A DNA stretch of 47,165 bases from Phallus indusiatus. Its lineage: Eukaryota; Basidiomycota; Agaricomycetes; Phallales; Phallaceae. Shown one piece after another: positions 10,545-21,881 of this stretch. A model generated the notes under the pieces. The model made no database searches, was not told the DNA's origin, and saw nothing but the letters and a program-made list of their open reading frames with translations. The stretch covers positions 1 to 47,165 of the forward strand of contig JAQFWX010000196.1 of assembly GCA_027605045.1 (NCBI GenBank), in the 5' to 3' direction. Each line of letters opens with the position of its first letter. The stretch's first letter is position 1. A program made the translations under genes and the position numbers.

Positions 10545-11640
10545 AGATCCCTTGTCGTCGTTGACGACATCCTCGAATGTCGTCGGCGACGTTGTGTCTA
10601 TCTTCTTCAACAACTACCTCTGACCGATTTCTCCGACCTCACTCCTAACCTCTGATAACCTCTCCGACCCAACTCTATCCTTGTCCCACCTCTCTGACCC
10701 TTTCCCTAGCCTCGAGACTTCGCAGCTTCGCAGCTCAGTCTCACTCCTAGTAACTCCGACGTCACTTGTACATCGGAGACCCAGCCCGACCCGAAATTGT
10801 TGGTGACGCACCGTGAGGGCGCAACTCAAGAGTAAGTTGAAGCCGACCAACATCCGACCCACGTCCGATCCTCCCGAGCCTTGCTTAGTCATCCCGACCC
10901 CGTCGCGTAACAACCTCACAACTCAAAAAGAGACATACCCGTCTCTCTTAACTCCTGGAACATCCGCGGATCGTACTTTCTAGAACATCCCACGCATGTT
11001 CCGGTTATGAGATCATCAATGACAAGTGTAGGTCCATGTATGTGTTTCCCTTTGTTCTTATCTGCCTCATGGTCATCACATGAGTGCAACTACCCTGTAT
11101 ATATGAACGTCCCTTACGAATCTCACGACTTGTTTGTATTTCGAACTGAGCTCCAATTATTTATCTGATGTGTATATAAACCCTAGCATACACGTAGATA
11201 GTTCTTCAGACTTAATATCAAATGTAGTTCGATATCTCTATATAATCTCTTCTCCTCTATTCTCCTCATCATTGAACACCAAGATCATCATTCAAGATCT
11301 GCAGCAATGGAGATTATCCGTCGTTGCCGAGAGCTTCATCTCGAAGCCCTCTTTATTATTGTCGAACTTGATCTCATCCAACACGAGATACATTTCGCAG
11401 CTCTTGAAGCTCGGAATGCACTCCTTCGAGACGTCCTAGACGAACTTGACGCTCGTGACGAACATCAGGGCAAACCACAAGGAAGACTGTCGGGGCACAA
11501 CCTCTTATAGGTTGAGGCCAAGTCCTGACTATCGTCAATCCACGGTGATGGTTATTATTCTATTTATCAGTGACTAAAATACGTTACAGTATCAGTTACC
11601 GTTCCCAGATATCAGTACTTGACAGTGATACCTGGATCCT
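10545..11640 (+). mobile_element. Retroelement-derived region with a short ORF, autonomy lost
   Basis: This follows an LTR end and holds no large ORF. An ATG at 11307 opens a 67-codon frame to 11510 rich in Glu/Arg/Leu. It sits about 200 bp after a TATATATGAACG segment (near 11098) that could be an LTR promoter. A phrase like GGCGCAACnnnnAAGTTGAAGCC recurs near 10818 and 13787, and a related form near 11493. The three stretches may therefore be relics of one family. The element type cannot be named. A hairpin with 8-bp arms lies at 10563-10584. Confidence 0.4.
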
Positions 11641-12065
11641 CAGGTAATTACCCGTGCGGGTATGGGTAACCGTGGCAGGTACCCGGGTAACAGAGAATAC
11701 CTCAAAATTCTCTGGTTTAGACAATTTGAGACCTTTTTTGCTTATGTAACACGGGCGCCTAAATAAGCGCCCGACTTATCTTGTAGATATTCAAAAAATA
11801 TTCATTACATATTTTTTTATTTGCATTTTAAGCAAAATTTGAGCTCTCTAGAGCCAAAAATAAAAATAAAAATCACAATGAAACCCACTAGAAAATTGTA
11901 CACATATGGCACAGATCGAGGTTATTGCATACCTGCGGGTACCTGCCTGTTGCCAAAAGCGAAACCCGGATCTGCAGGTAAAATTGACCCGGGTAATTAT
12001 GTAAGCAGGTACCCGTTACCTGCGGATCATTACCCGGGTAGCCTGGGTATCTCAATACCCGTGAG
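11635..12065. repeat. Hairpin-rich TACCCGGGTA block (MITE-like) containing dispersed repeat copy 2
   Basis: Many short palindromes built on TACCCG/CGGGTA occur at 11650-11695 and 11930-12055. The ends GGATCCTCA (about 11636) and TGAGCATCC (about 12062) are roughly inverted. About 11745-11865 is the inverted copy of 4616-4740, including the GGGCGCCTAAATAAGCGCCCG palindrome. No clear target duplication was found, so the boundaries are tentative. An ORF at 11821-12117 runs through the repeats and is not credible. Confidence 0.45.
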
Positions 12066-12084
12066 CATCCTTACCACATGCCGC

Positions 12085-12180
12085 ATCATTGTTTATGTAT
12101 ATAGTAGCTGTACCTAGAGTGAGGGTCCCTAAGCTTGTTCTCTTAGGGTCCCCTCCCTCTAGGTGAGTAGTTAGTATTTT
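12085..12180 (+). repeat. LTR hairpin repeat, inverted copy of 6653-6735
   Basis: About 80 bp (TATGTATATAGTAGCTGTAC and the following hairpin) match the solo LTR at 6590-6987 in the opposite orientation, with few mismatches. It is an LTR fragment of the same family. Confidence 0.75.
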
Positions 12181-13919
12181 CTCAATATAGTCACTTGTCA
12201 TGAGCTGATTTTCTCATGACACCGATTTTCTGATTTTCACCGAATTCACATTCCTTTCGATTTCGAACGAACGAACTTTATAGAGATCGCACTCTATGCG
12301 ATCTCTTGAACTACCGATCACCGATTTATTGACTTTGATGATCGGTGAGGTTCCATGATATAAATAGAATACTTTCTATTTCCTGTCACGGTACGCTAGC
12401 ACCTCTTCCAATTATTCGATTTCTTCGATTTCTTTCGGTTTCTTTTCGTATCATGATCCCCTTCATTTCCCGTATTTTGCAGTTTCCACTACTTCCGTCG
12501 TTCTTTCGATTTCTCGATCTCTTCAATTTACTTCGATTTCTATCTGTATCCCCTCAGATCCCGCAGAGATCAGTTGGGCACCTCACATCCTGTACTTATA
12601 TGCGTTTTCCCTAGAGGGGATACCTAAGCTTGTTCTCTTAGGTTTTCCCTCCTCTAGGTGAGTAGTGAAGCGCGAGTCAGGAGTAATCAGGAAGGAAAGG
12701 GAGCCGGCGTGTGTGAATAAGGAGTAGAATAGAGTAAAATAGTGTAAGATAAGAGGATGTAATGGTAGAATAAGAAATAAAGTAGGTTTTGAAAGTAATT
12801 TCGAGTTTTGAGTGAAAATGCGACCTTAAGGTTGATTTCTGAGTAAAATGGGGGAATAGAACTTGTTTTTCTACGTCGAAAACGACGTTCTTAAATACAT
12901 TTTTAGTCTAACTAATTTTCCGCTAATTCCGGAACTCTAATTCCCCTTTTAACGACGGTCTTTTCAGAAAAATAGCAAAATGGAGAAACTGACAAAAGAA
13001 ACACAAAGAAATGGATAAATGGAGGAAATAAAACAAAGGAACTAGACGGAACAGAATTTTAAAGGATTTCTGAACGCTGAAGATTGAATCTAAGTAAAAG
13101 AAAGAAAGAAAACTTAAGTCCGAATGGTCTAGCAGCTCCGGGGTAGTCCAAACGAGGTTACTGTCTGGTTGTTCCAACCAGACAGTCTAGGGTCTCGACT
13201 CCGGTCTTTAAACGTTAGTCTTCGGTGTTTTGAGTGTTTGACGGCGCATATATTGTCGTCCGCGCTTTACTGCAGCCGGTGCAGGGTCGTTTACAGTACT
13301 CGGGTTCTTCTTTTACCTCGTTCGCGCCCTCAACAGTAGTTAGTCACTGCCCCTCAATAGATCTTAGGTTTTCCTCCTCTAGGTGTGTGCCCTGAGTCAC
13401 CCTAACATTTCCTTCCTTATGATTCTAACGAACCTCACGACTTCCTCAAGTACGATTATGTACTTTCCGAATTAGTACTTTCTTTGTACTTGACCCTGCA
13501 TTACTTTCTAGTATTTAAACTCGTTGTAAATACCATACAAAGTCATCTTGAAATCAAACTCTGATTCGATTCAATATATTTCATTGTATTCAAAACCTCT
13601 TTGAATTACAACTCATCTTCTAATCTCGAAACCCTGTTTTCTCGATCTTCCAATTCCTCGATCTCTCGCCTTTGGCGACCTCCATCGCCAAAGTCTTCGT
13701 TATCTCCGGTTGTTCTTCGTTGTGAGTACTCGATTTGTCATGATCGAAATTGAGGAATATTATCAAGCCTTTGGAGTGGGCGCAACACATAAGTTGAAGC
13801 CAAGTTCCTCGTCTCTTGATCTCTCAAACTTCGAACTCTTGATCTCGTGATCTCGAACGGTCTCGGATCTTGACATCACTTAGGATCCCCTCCCTCATGT
13901 GAGCTGAGTAGCCCTAACA
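12181..13919 (+). mobile_element. Nested LTR fragments and retroelement relics
   Basis: There is no intact gene. The CTTAGG...CTCTAGG hairpin recurs at about 12610-12656 and 13362-13381. Two LTR 3' termini are visible: GTCACCCTAACA ending near 13411, and GAGCTGAGTAGCCCTAACA ending at 13919. The latter matches the end of the 6590-6987 LTR. A short ATG frame at about 13740 carries the GCGCAACACATAAGTTGAAG phrase shared with 10.8 kb. Strong short hairpins occur at 12282-12306 (9-bp arms) and 13670-13693 (9-bp arms). Confidence 0.5.
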
Positions 13920-14498
13920 CACCCTAACTCACTCTGCATGTGTGCCCACCCACTCTGTGTGCACACACACCCACTCACTCTGCGCGCGCGCACACCTACC
14001 CACTCACTCTGCATGCGCACACGCACACTCACTCTGCACGCGCGCACACACCCACTCACTCTGCGCACGCGCACACCTACCCACCCACTCTGCGCACGCA
14101 CATCCACTCACTCACTCTGTTGCGCGCGCACACCCTAACTCACTCTGCACGTGCGCCCACCCACTCTGTGTGCACACACCCACTCACTCTGCACGCGCAC
14201 ATCCACTCACTCACTCTGTTGCGCGCACGCACACCCTAACTCACTCTGCTGTGCACGCGCACACCCTAACTCACGTGCGCCCACCCACTGTGTGCACACA
14301 CACCCACTCACTCTGCACACGCGCACACCTACCCACCCACTCTGTGTGCACACACCCACCCACTCTGCGCGCACATCCACCCACTCTGCACGCACATCCA
14401 CCCACTCACTCTGTTGCGCGCGCGCACACCCTAACTCACTCTGCTGCGCGCGCACACACCCACTCGCTCACTCTGTTGCGCGCGCGTGCGCATGCATA
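13920..14498. repeat. CACTCACTCTGC minisatellite, about 25-35 bp units
   Basis: Tandem units combine CACTCACTCTG with alternating purine-pyrimidine tracts (GCGCGCGCACAC, GTGTGCACACAC). The array begins directly at an LTR terminus and ends where the Ty3 element begins. It stays open in several frames on both strands (for example 13942-14499), which is a composition artefact. The CG/CA dinucleotide tracts are candidate Z-DNA formers. Confidence 0.85.
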
Positions 14499-14612
14499 AA
14501 TCTGGTTAAGAGGAGGTAAACCAAGAATTATAGTACTAGGGCTCTGACAGGGACCAAGTCAGGACAACAGACTTGTCTCCTGAAGCAGAGCCTGCACGAG
14601 CACGCTCTGACA

Positions 14613-16448
14613 AAGGAAAAGCAGAGCGGTAGACCCGCCTGCACCAGGTACGGGATCTACTCGCCCTAGACCAGCAGGGCCGACGAGTCGCCTTGCCTAT
14701 CAATTCACAAACCCAGCCCCACAAGCTAGGTTTGCTACACCGACGGGACCGACATATGCCAGTCCATCACCAGCGACAGCTGGTAATTCCCAATCCCCTG
14801 AGCCTGCACCAACAGGCACCAGACAACGTTCCCAGAACGTTACCCCAGGACCGAGTACGCGTCCTGATAGACCTCCTACTCAAGGAGCTACAGCATATAC
14901 AGCTCCTAGAAACCCCGGCCCCGAAATAGAGGCTGGCAGAGAAACAGTGAGACGAATGCACCGTTTCACAAGACAACCGCCTCACGAGTCTGACGCGGTT
15001 GGTGACTATATCGATACCGAGATAGCCACGCGACTGGTGAACCAGTCGCGAAATGGAGCACCCCCACGAGAGGATGCTGAAGTGGTCGCCCAAGCTGCCC
15101 TCGAATACCAGAGGATAGCAAGGCTACTCTCCGACAGAGCAATCCGTACGCATGCACGGGCTGTGGAGACGGCCACTAACGCGCTCGAGGAAGCTGTAGC
15201 AGGCTCTCTCGAGACTGACACTCCCAACGAGCAGCAAATGCGGATCATCCAAGATAGGATCCGCATCGCGAGGGACGCGCGTATGAACGCGGTCCGCCAT
15301 GCTCGTGTGCTTGAAGGTGGCTATAATGCCATCACTGGCGATAGGATCCCATCGCCAGACCCAGCCACAAGCTCAAGTCGTCCAGACGACAGAGCATCAC
15401 CCCTGGCAGACAACTGCCAAGGCAAAGTGCCGAGCCCAATGGGCAGAGGCAAGCATCTGCTAACCCAGCAGAAGCACCACGTATCGATCCATATGATGGA
15501 TACGCTCGTCGACCACAGTATGGCGAGGATCTCCGCGCCACACCGTTCGATGAGGAACGTGTTGAAAGGTTTGACCCTTTCAACGACGACGCCCCAGTAC
15601 TTGAGGGCGTCATAGCCATGGTTCAAGAAGCCCTGATTGCAAACAGGGATATGATGCCAGGCAACTCGCCCCTTGCGAAAGCAGGAGCGAAGATAGGGCT
15701 CCCGCCCACATATAGCGGCTCGTCCAGAGCCGAGGACTTCGACAACTTTGTGTCGGGTCTGTTACGCTGGCTACGCGTAAACCACCTGCTTGGAGAAGTC
15801 AGCCAAGCAGAGCAACTCTCCTTTCTAGGCATGCGCCTAGAAGGGTTGGCACAAGAGTGGTTCACCCAGAACGTGGAACGAGGTACTCGTCCCATGCATG
15901 AGTGGACCCTAGTCCCCGCTTTACGGAGACTACACGAACGATTCCTCCCACCCCACTCGAGAAGTGAGGTGGCGATCCAGTTCGAACGCGAACGGCAAGG
16001 ATCGCACTCTGTACACGAATACATGAGTGCGTTACTCACGCTAGCCAACAGACTAGCGCACCCTCCTGATGATTATACATTCAGGAGGAGGTTCCTTGAT
16101 GGGCTGAACCACAGCCTCGCCGCTGAAGTAGCATTCAGAGGCGGTAGTCCTGAGCAGATGTCTGCTAAGGAACTTCTTGCACTCGCCATCCAAGTAGAGG
16201 AGGCGTTCAAGAAGCGGAGGTCGATAACGGCCTCCCAAAGAAGCACTACCCGTCCAACGGGTAGTAGTGGCAGTAGTGGTAGTGGCAGCAGCAGCAGCCA
16301 CACCAACTTGGCCAGACAAGCGCATTCAAACAATATGCGCTTGAACCAGAGGAACCAAGGTCCCTCTGCGCGTCCTCATGAGACGCGAACTAATGGCAAT
16401 TCCCCATTGGGGAATCGCCTCGAGCTCATCAAGCTCGAGAAATCATAA
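14613..16448 (+). pseudogene. gag: Ty3 gag, matrix/capsid part, frameshifted
   Basis: A Pro/Thr-rich N-terminal stretch opens after a stop at about 14612, with no clear ATG. A helical segment follows around 14950-15350. The frame then changes near 15350-15400 and continues into the retrotransposon Gag core (about 15690-16230), with FLGMRLEGLAQEWF and FERERQGSHSVHEYM helices typical of Ty3-type capsid. A Ser/Gly-rich linker ends at 16448, where a second shift leads to the nucleocapsid. In Ty3 elements Gag forms the particle that packages the RNA (family knowledge). Confidence 0.8.
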
Positions 16449-17511
16449 CTCGCAGCCCGCTAGGACTGCCCCAACTAGTACGAACAATCGCACTAGCACT
16501 ACCCCTCCCACGTGTTTCAACTGTGGGCAGGTGGGACATTACAGAAATGCGTGCCCCAGACTGAGACAGGTACGAGCCAATGTGGGTCGTATCGAAGAGG
16601 TTGAAGAGACCTCTGGCGAGACATCGAACGATGCCCCGCAGGAGAACGTGGAAGACCCCACAGCTGAACAAGCTGTGGAGGAAGAGGTGGCCCAAGACGA
16701 GCCCACCAACGACCCCGTCGAGGACGACGAGGGCATCCAATACCAATGGGACGATGATGACAATGGTCCCAGTGTATACATGCTCCTCACAATTGGTGAC
16801 GAGTATGAGGAGCGCAGACTGCACTTCGCGGTCCACAAGTCATCGCCATTGGATGACAATGAGTCCTCGCTCGCTACGAGCAAGGAACCACTCTATGACC
16901 ATACGGCTAGAGTGAGCTCTCGTGCCCCAACACGAGACAGAAACGCATCGAGACCCATTGAGGGTTTCTGGCCAGTCAATGGCCAATTGGCCCACTGCCT
17001 AGTCGACAGTGGATGCCAGGGGATGATCATGTCCCCTCATTTCTCTCTTGCCACCGGGGCAAGAACCTTCAAGCTCGACAAACCTGTCGTGCTGCAGCTG
17101 GCCGTTAAGGGCAGCAAGTCTTCCATCCAGTATGGAACGTACACCCGAATCCAATTCGGAGGTATCGATGTCCAAGAGTACTTTGACATCGTCAACATCG
17201 ATCACTATGATGTGATCATTGGCGTCCCATTCCTGAGACGCTACAACATCTGCCTGGATTTCAGCAGAGGTACAATCACCCGCGACGGCGAGGTGATTGA
17301 CACCAATCACCATGTGATTGGACACGCTCCTGAAACAGGAGCGATGGTGCTAGCCAGCACCCAACATTCCAGCTCCTCCGTCCCTGAGATGACGGAAGAG
17401 AATATCCCAGCACTCATCGAGTACTGGAAGAACAAGTACAGTGACCTGTTCGGTCCTGTCCCTTCCCGACTTCCCCATTTCGGAAGTGAATCACCAGATT
17501 CCTCTTATTGA
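16378..17511 (+). pseudogene. Ty3 nucleocapsid zinc knuckle and aspartic protease
   Basis: The CCHC knuckle CFNCGQVGHYRNACP lies at about 16513-16557 and would bind element RNA. An acidic linker follows. The retropepsin region has HCLVDSGCQGMIMS, with the catalytic Asp in DSG, at about 16990-17030. It continues through YDVIIGVPFLRRYNICLDF around 17208-17262, typical of gypsy proteases. The frame ends at 17511, just past an HFGSES junction. There a one-base change would carry the reading into the RT N-terminus, since EVNHQIPLIEPNKK is readable in the +1 frame. Confidence 0.88.
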
Positions 17512-19253
17512 GCCCAATAAGAAGATCCGGTACCACCTTCCCAGGTGTCTGGATGCGCTCAGCGCTACTCGCTGAAAAGATTCAGCGATACGTAGCTGCA
17601 GGCTGGTGGGAACCAACTGTAGCTACACAGGCAATCCCTATGCTTTGCCTGCAGAAACGAGCCGTAGTCCTAGCACTACGGACCGTGTTCGATCTGCGAC
17701 TGCAGAACGAAAACACAGAGAAGGACGTAACGCCCTTCCCTGACCAGGAAACCATCCGCCAGAACGTGGCGAGACACAAATACAGATCAAAAATTGATCT
17801 GACTGAGGCGTACGAGCAAGTACGCATAGTCCCAGAGGACGTCCACAAGACGACCTTTGCCACCATCTATGGCACTTTCAAGAGCCATGTCATGCAGCAA
17901 GGAGACTGTAATGCCCCATCGACGTTTCAACGTCTGATGACTCACATATTTAGGGACTGCATCGGTCGTTCGACGGATGCATACATAGACGACGTGTTCG
18001 TCTATTCAAACACAATAGATCTGCATCAGCAGCATCTAGAGAATGCCTTCTCGCGTCTGCGAGAAGCACAACTTTACCTAAGTAGTCGTAAAGTTGATTT
18101 GTACTCTAAGCGACTGGAGTGCTTAGGCCACATCATCGACGATGATGGCATCCATCCCGATCACGAGAAGATGGACAAAATACGTGAGTGGAGAACTCCA
18201 CGCACGTATAACGATGTCCAGAAATTTCTGGGCCTCGTACAATACGTTGCGGCATACCTACCAGGGGTAGCCGCATACACTACACCACTATCAGGGTGTA
18301 CGTACAACAACAGACCGTTCGTATGGACGCCGTTGTTGAACAAGTGCTTTGATTCAATCAAAGCACTCACGCGAAAGGCTCCTATCTTGAAGCCTATTAA
18401 CGTGGACGACCCAGATCCAATTTGGGTCGTAACCGACGGCTCTAAATGTGGCGTCGGTGCCTATTATGGGCAAGGGCCTACATGGCAAACGTGTAGGCCA
18501 GCAGGGTTTCTCTCGAAGAAGTTCACCCCTGCTCAATACAACTACCGCACCCATGAGCATGAGCTCATCGCGGTACTTGAAGCCTTCCTCAAGTGGGAAG
18601 ACAAACTACTAGGGCGTAGATTCACCCTAGTAACGGACAACGAGGCCATGGTCCACTTCAAGACCCAGCCTCGCATGTCACCGCGTCAAGCACGGTGGTA
18701 TGAATACCTGTCTCGTTTTGACTACGAGACGATTCATGTCAAGGGCGTCACTAACAATGTCGCCGATGGCCTCTCTCGTTATTACGAAGAGGACACTCCG
18801 GATGAGGTTCACCCTCCGGAGGTATACGTCAATGCTGACGTTAGACTTGATCCCGAAGGGGATCATCTTCCCATCGAAAGAAGGGATGAAGTGAGAGTGA
18901 ACGTTATTACACGTTCACGAGTACGAGAGGAACCTCGAGTTGAAGGTCCCTCAAATACTACACCTTCTGATATTACAGAAGCGCAATCCGATGAGGATAT
19001 ACTTGCTCTAAGTGCAGAGCAAGACAGCAAGCTTCTTAAAGCCAAAATTGAGGGCTTTGCTGAATTCACCTCGCTGATACAGCAAGGTTATCACAAGGAC
19101 CCAGTATTTAAGCTGGTTCTTGCCAACCCGAACGCTCACAAGGCGTTTGGAATTAAAAATCAACTGATCTTTACCAAGAATCAGTTCCTCCGCGATGTAT
19201 TATGCGTCCCCATAACGCATTTTACAAGGGGAGGAGGATCACTGAGATTATAA
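17508..19253 (+). pseudogene. pol: Ty3 reverse transcriptase and RNase H
   Basis: The RT palm carries SKIDLTEAYEQVRI (first catalytic Asp), QGDCNAPSTFQRLM and the YIDD box at about 17982, followed by LGHIIDDDGI. RNase H shows VTDGSKCGVGAYYG, THEHELIAVLEAF, TDNEAMVHF and NNVADGLSR, supplying the expected Asp-Glu-Asp-Asp residues. The start codon in this frame is not a real initiation site; the protein continues from gag-PR. The frame ends at 19253. The correct continuation is displaced by one base at a CCCC run near 19209-19212, where the integrase frame takes over. Confidence 0.93.
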
Positions 19254-20659
19254 TCAGTGAGGCCCACCAAATCGTTGGGCACTTCGGACGTTACAAAACG
19301 TCTCAGTACGTTAGACAAGCGTACTGGTGGAAATCGATGATTGAAGACATCGATACGTTCTGCAGATCCTGCGGAACGTGCCAGACCAATAAAGGGGAGA
19401 ATAATCACCCCAGTGGTCTGTTAAAACAACTCCCGATTCCCAATAGACCTTGGGAATCGATTGGAATGGACTTCGTCGGTCCATTACCCGTTTCAAACGG
19501 CCACGACTTCCTATTCGTCGTGATTGACAGACTGACCTCTATGGTTCGTCTGATGCCAACCACCACCAAGCTGACCGCCAAGGGCACAGCCTGGTTATAC
19601 CTCAGTGAAGTCGTAAGACTCCACGGTGTCCCTGACTCAATCGTGAGTGACAGGGATGCACGATTCACTGCCAAGTTCTGGCAGGAACTGCAACGCCTAA
19701 TGGGGACACGATTGCTCATGTCCACGGCGTTCCATCCGCAAACGGATGGATCTACCGAGCGAGCCAATCGCTCGATTGGCCAAATACTTCGTTCCGTGAT
19801 ACAGAACGATCAAAAAGATTGGGCCGAAAGGATCCCAATGGTGGAGTTTGCTATTAATAGCAGCACCAGCGAAACCACTGGTTTCGCGCCGTTTGAACTC
19901 AATTACGGCTATCTTCCCAGTTTGGGAAGGAAAATTGAGACGAACACCAAATTCAAAGGTGTTCAACACTTTGCTCAACAGGCAAAGTGGAATCTCATGA
20001 TAGCGCATGACGCTATCATAGCCAGTCGCATTAAACAGGCTCACTACGCGAACAACTCACGGCGCGATGCACCGGAGTATAAAGAGGGTGACCTCGTCTA
20101 TCTGTCGACGAGGAACCTCAACCTCCCCAAGGGGAGAGTTAAGAAGTTGATCCCGCGTTATGTGGGACCATACAAAATATTGTCCGCTAAAGACAATATC
20201 ACAGTGAAACTTGAGCTCTCTGAGGAGCTCAAGCAACGTCGCATAAATCCCGTATTTCACGTGGATTTGATTAAACCTCACATCGCTAATGACGACGAGA
20301 GGTTTCCACGCCGCGATACACTCACGGCGTATGATTTTGGACAGCCAGACGATGCTGAATGGCACGTCGAGGAACTCCTAGCTCATCGCTGGAGTGGAAC
20401 TCGCGAGAAAGATCTCGAGTTCCTAGTCCAGTGGACCCTTGGGGATACCACTTGGGAACCTTACAGTAACTGTAAGGACTTGCAAGCTCTAGACGAGTAC
20501 TTGCAATTACGAGGCGTAAACGAGCCTCGGCAGCTGCCACGACTATCCAATCACGGAGAGTCACGGACCAGCAACAAGCGCCCAGATCCCACTCGGGATC
20601 TGCTTGAAGATCCCACCCACAGGGATCCACTGGCACTTCACTGCTACGCGGTGAGGTAA
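19202..20659 (+). pseudogene. pol: Ty3 integrase with C-terminal chromodomain
   Basis: The N-terminal zinc finger reads HQIVGH then CRSCGTC (HHCC type). The catalytic core has MDFVGPLPVS (Asp), SDRDARFTAKFW (Asp) and DGSTERANR (Glu), completing the D,D-35-E triad. A GPYKILSAKDNITVKLEL segment precedes a clear chromodomain, WHVEELLAHRWSG...LEFLVQWTLGDTTWEPYSN (about 20359-20480). Chromodomains of this class steer integration to heterochromatin (family knowledge), which fits the subtelomeric position. The frame ends at 20659. Confidence 0.93.
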
Positions 20660-20740
20660 TTTTCACTTGGGCGCTCCATGAGGCCGCCCAAGTATATAAC
20701 CCAAAAGTCCGTTCACGGTCTTTTCTCCTCAACACCCCCA

Positions 20741-21881
20741 TGCCTGACAGCAAGGGAAAGCAACGCGAACGATCACGCTCGCGGTCGCCTACGCCGCAAC
20801 CTGTTAGTAGGTTCAAAAAGCAGAGGCTCAACTGGCCCTGCAAAGGTCCGAATGGACCTTAGACGCGATGGACGGATGCATATCCGTCTATCATAACAAT
20901 GATAGTTGCACTGCGTGCAACGACTTTGCCAGTCACCTGGCAGGCCCCGCTGGCAGCGGGGCAATCATCCTTGACCATGATATGGTCAAGCAGGCCGTCT
21001 ACAAGGCCTTTCCCTTCATAAGGAGGGAGTACTATCATCTAGACGAACGTCTAGAAGAAGCTGAAAAGGACGTCAAGTCCTTGACAGACCACCTCGACGA
21101 TGCGAATCGTCGTATCTGCGAGCTGAAAGCTCGCATTGCTGAACTTGAACGTTCAGCGTCGACGGCAGGCCCGTCGACTACCCCATCGACCTCCAAAAAG
21201 CGGTCGAGAGACCAGGCCGATAAAGCGCCTGAACCATCCCAGGCAGCCCCTTTGCCTGATATTTTCAACGACATGTCGTCTGACGACGACATGGAAGACA
21301 TAGTCGATGATAACGACTATGATGACGACGCCTCCATCGCGTCGTCCACCAAACGCAAACCTCAGCGTACCTACGCTGATGCAACCAAGGCATCGGGCTC
21401 TCGCGATGCTGCCCCGGTTTCTCCAAGGAAACCCTCTGGTCCGTATCCACGGACCAAGCCAGGATGGGACTCCAACCGGGACCCATGGCCCTTCTTCGTC
21501 AAGGGCTTCGACCCCACTGTTAGTGGGGATCACTCTCTGGTGCCTGGCACCCCCAATCCTACTGCATGGTATAACACCTGCAGCCTCGACGAACCATTGT
21601 TCGTCGAGATTGGAACCCGGGTTTGGACCGACCCCCCGGTGTTCACGTACCCCGATGACAGGGGGGTTCACATGCGTATTTCATACGCATGGACTCGCTG
21701 GCGCAGATCCATGAAGGAGCGTCGCCTGGCGAGAAAGACCGCCAAGCTTGAAGCTATGGAGGCTGCCGCCAACCGTCCATCGGTGGTGTCTATCTCGGGA
21801 GAACTCATACACCCCGAGATCAAGTATTTAATCAATACTTGGAATGCGGACCCTAACCAGGTCCTCCTTACATCCGACTAA
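20741..21881 (+). CDS. Ty3 accessory ORF3, coiled-coil and acidic, unknown function
   Basis: It lies between pol and the 3' LTR. An ATG at 20741 starts a basic RS-rich leader (RERSRSRSP). The frame is lost at the AAAAA run near 20813-20817; one more A would join it to the frame starting at 20868. Beyond that are a Cys-containing N-terminal part, a coiled coil (about 21010-21150, LDERLEEAEKDVKSLTDHL), a Ser/Lys linker, an Asp-rich acidic patch (about 21260-21340) and a Trp/Pro-rich C-terminal half. No signal peptide or membrane span is seen, so it is not env-like. The stop overlaps the next start as TAATG (21879-21883). The function is unknown. Confidence 0.75.

Noticed and set aside
13895..14519. 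Several ORFs up to 185 codons on both strands
   Set aside because: All lie in the CACTCACTCTGC satellite and give His/Thr- or Val/Arg-rich repeats.
17480..17560. Programmed gag-pol frameshift
   Set aside because: There are two frame changes within about 80 bp and no clear slippery site; other one-base losses occur along the element.
20868..21881. Envelope-like gene after pol
   Set aside because: No signal peptide, transmembrane span or fusion-type region; the protein is acidic and coiled-coil.
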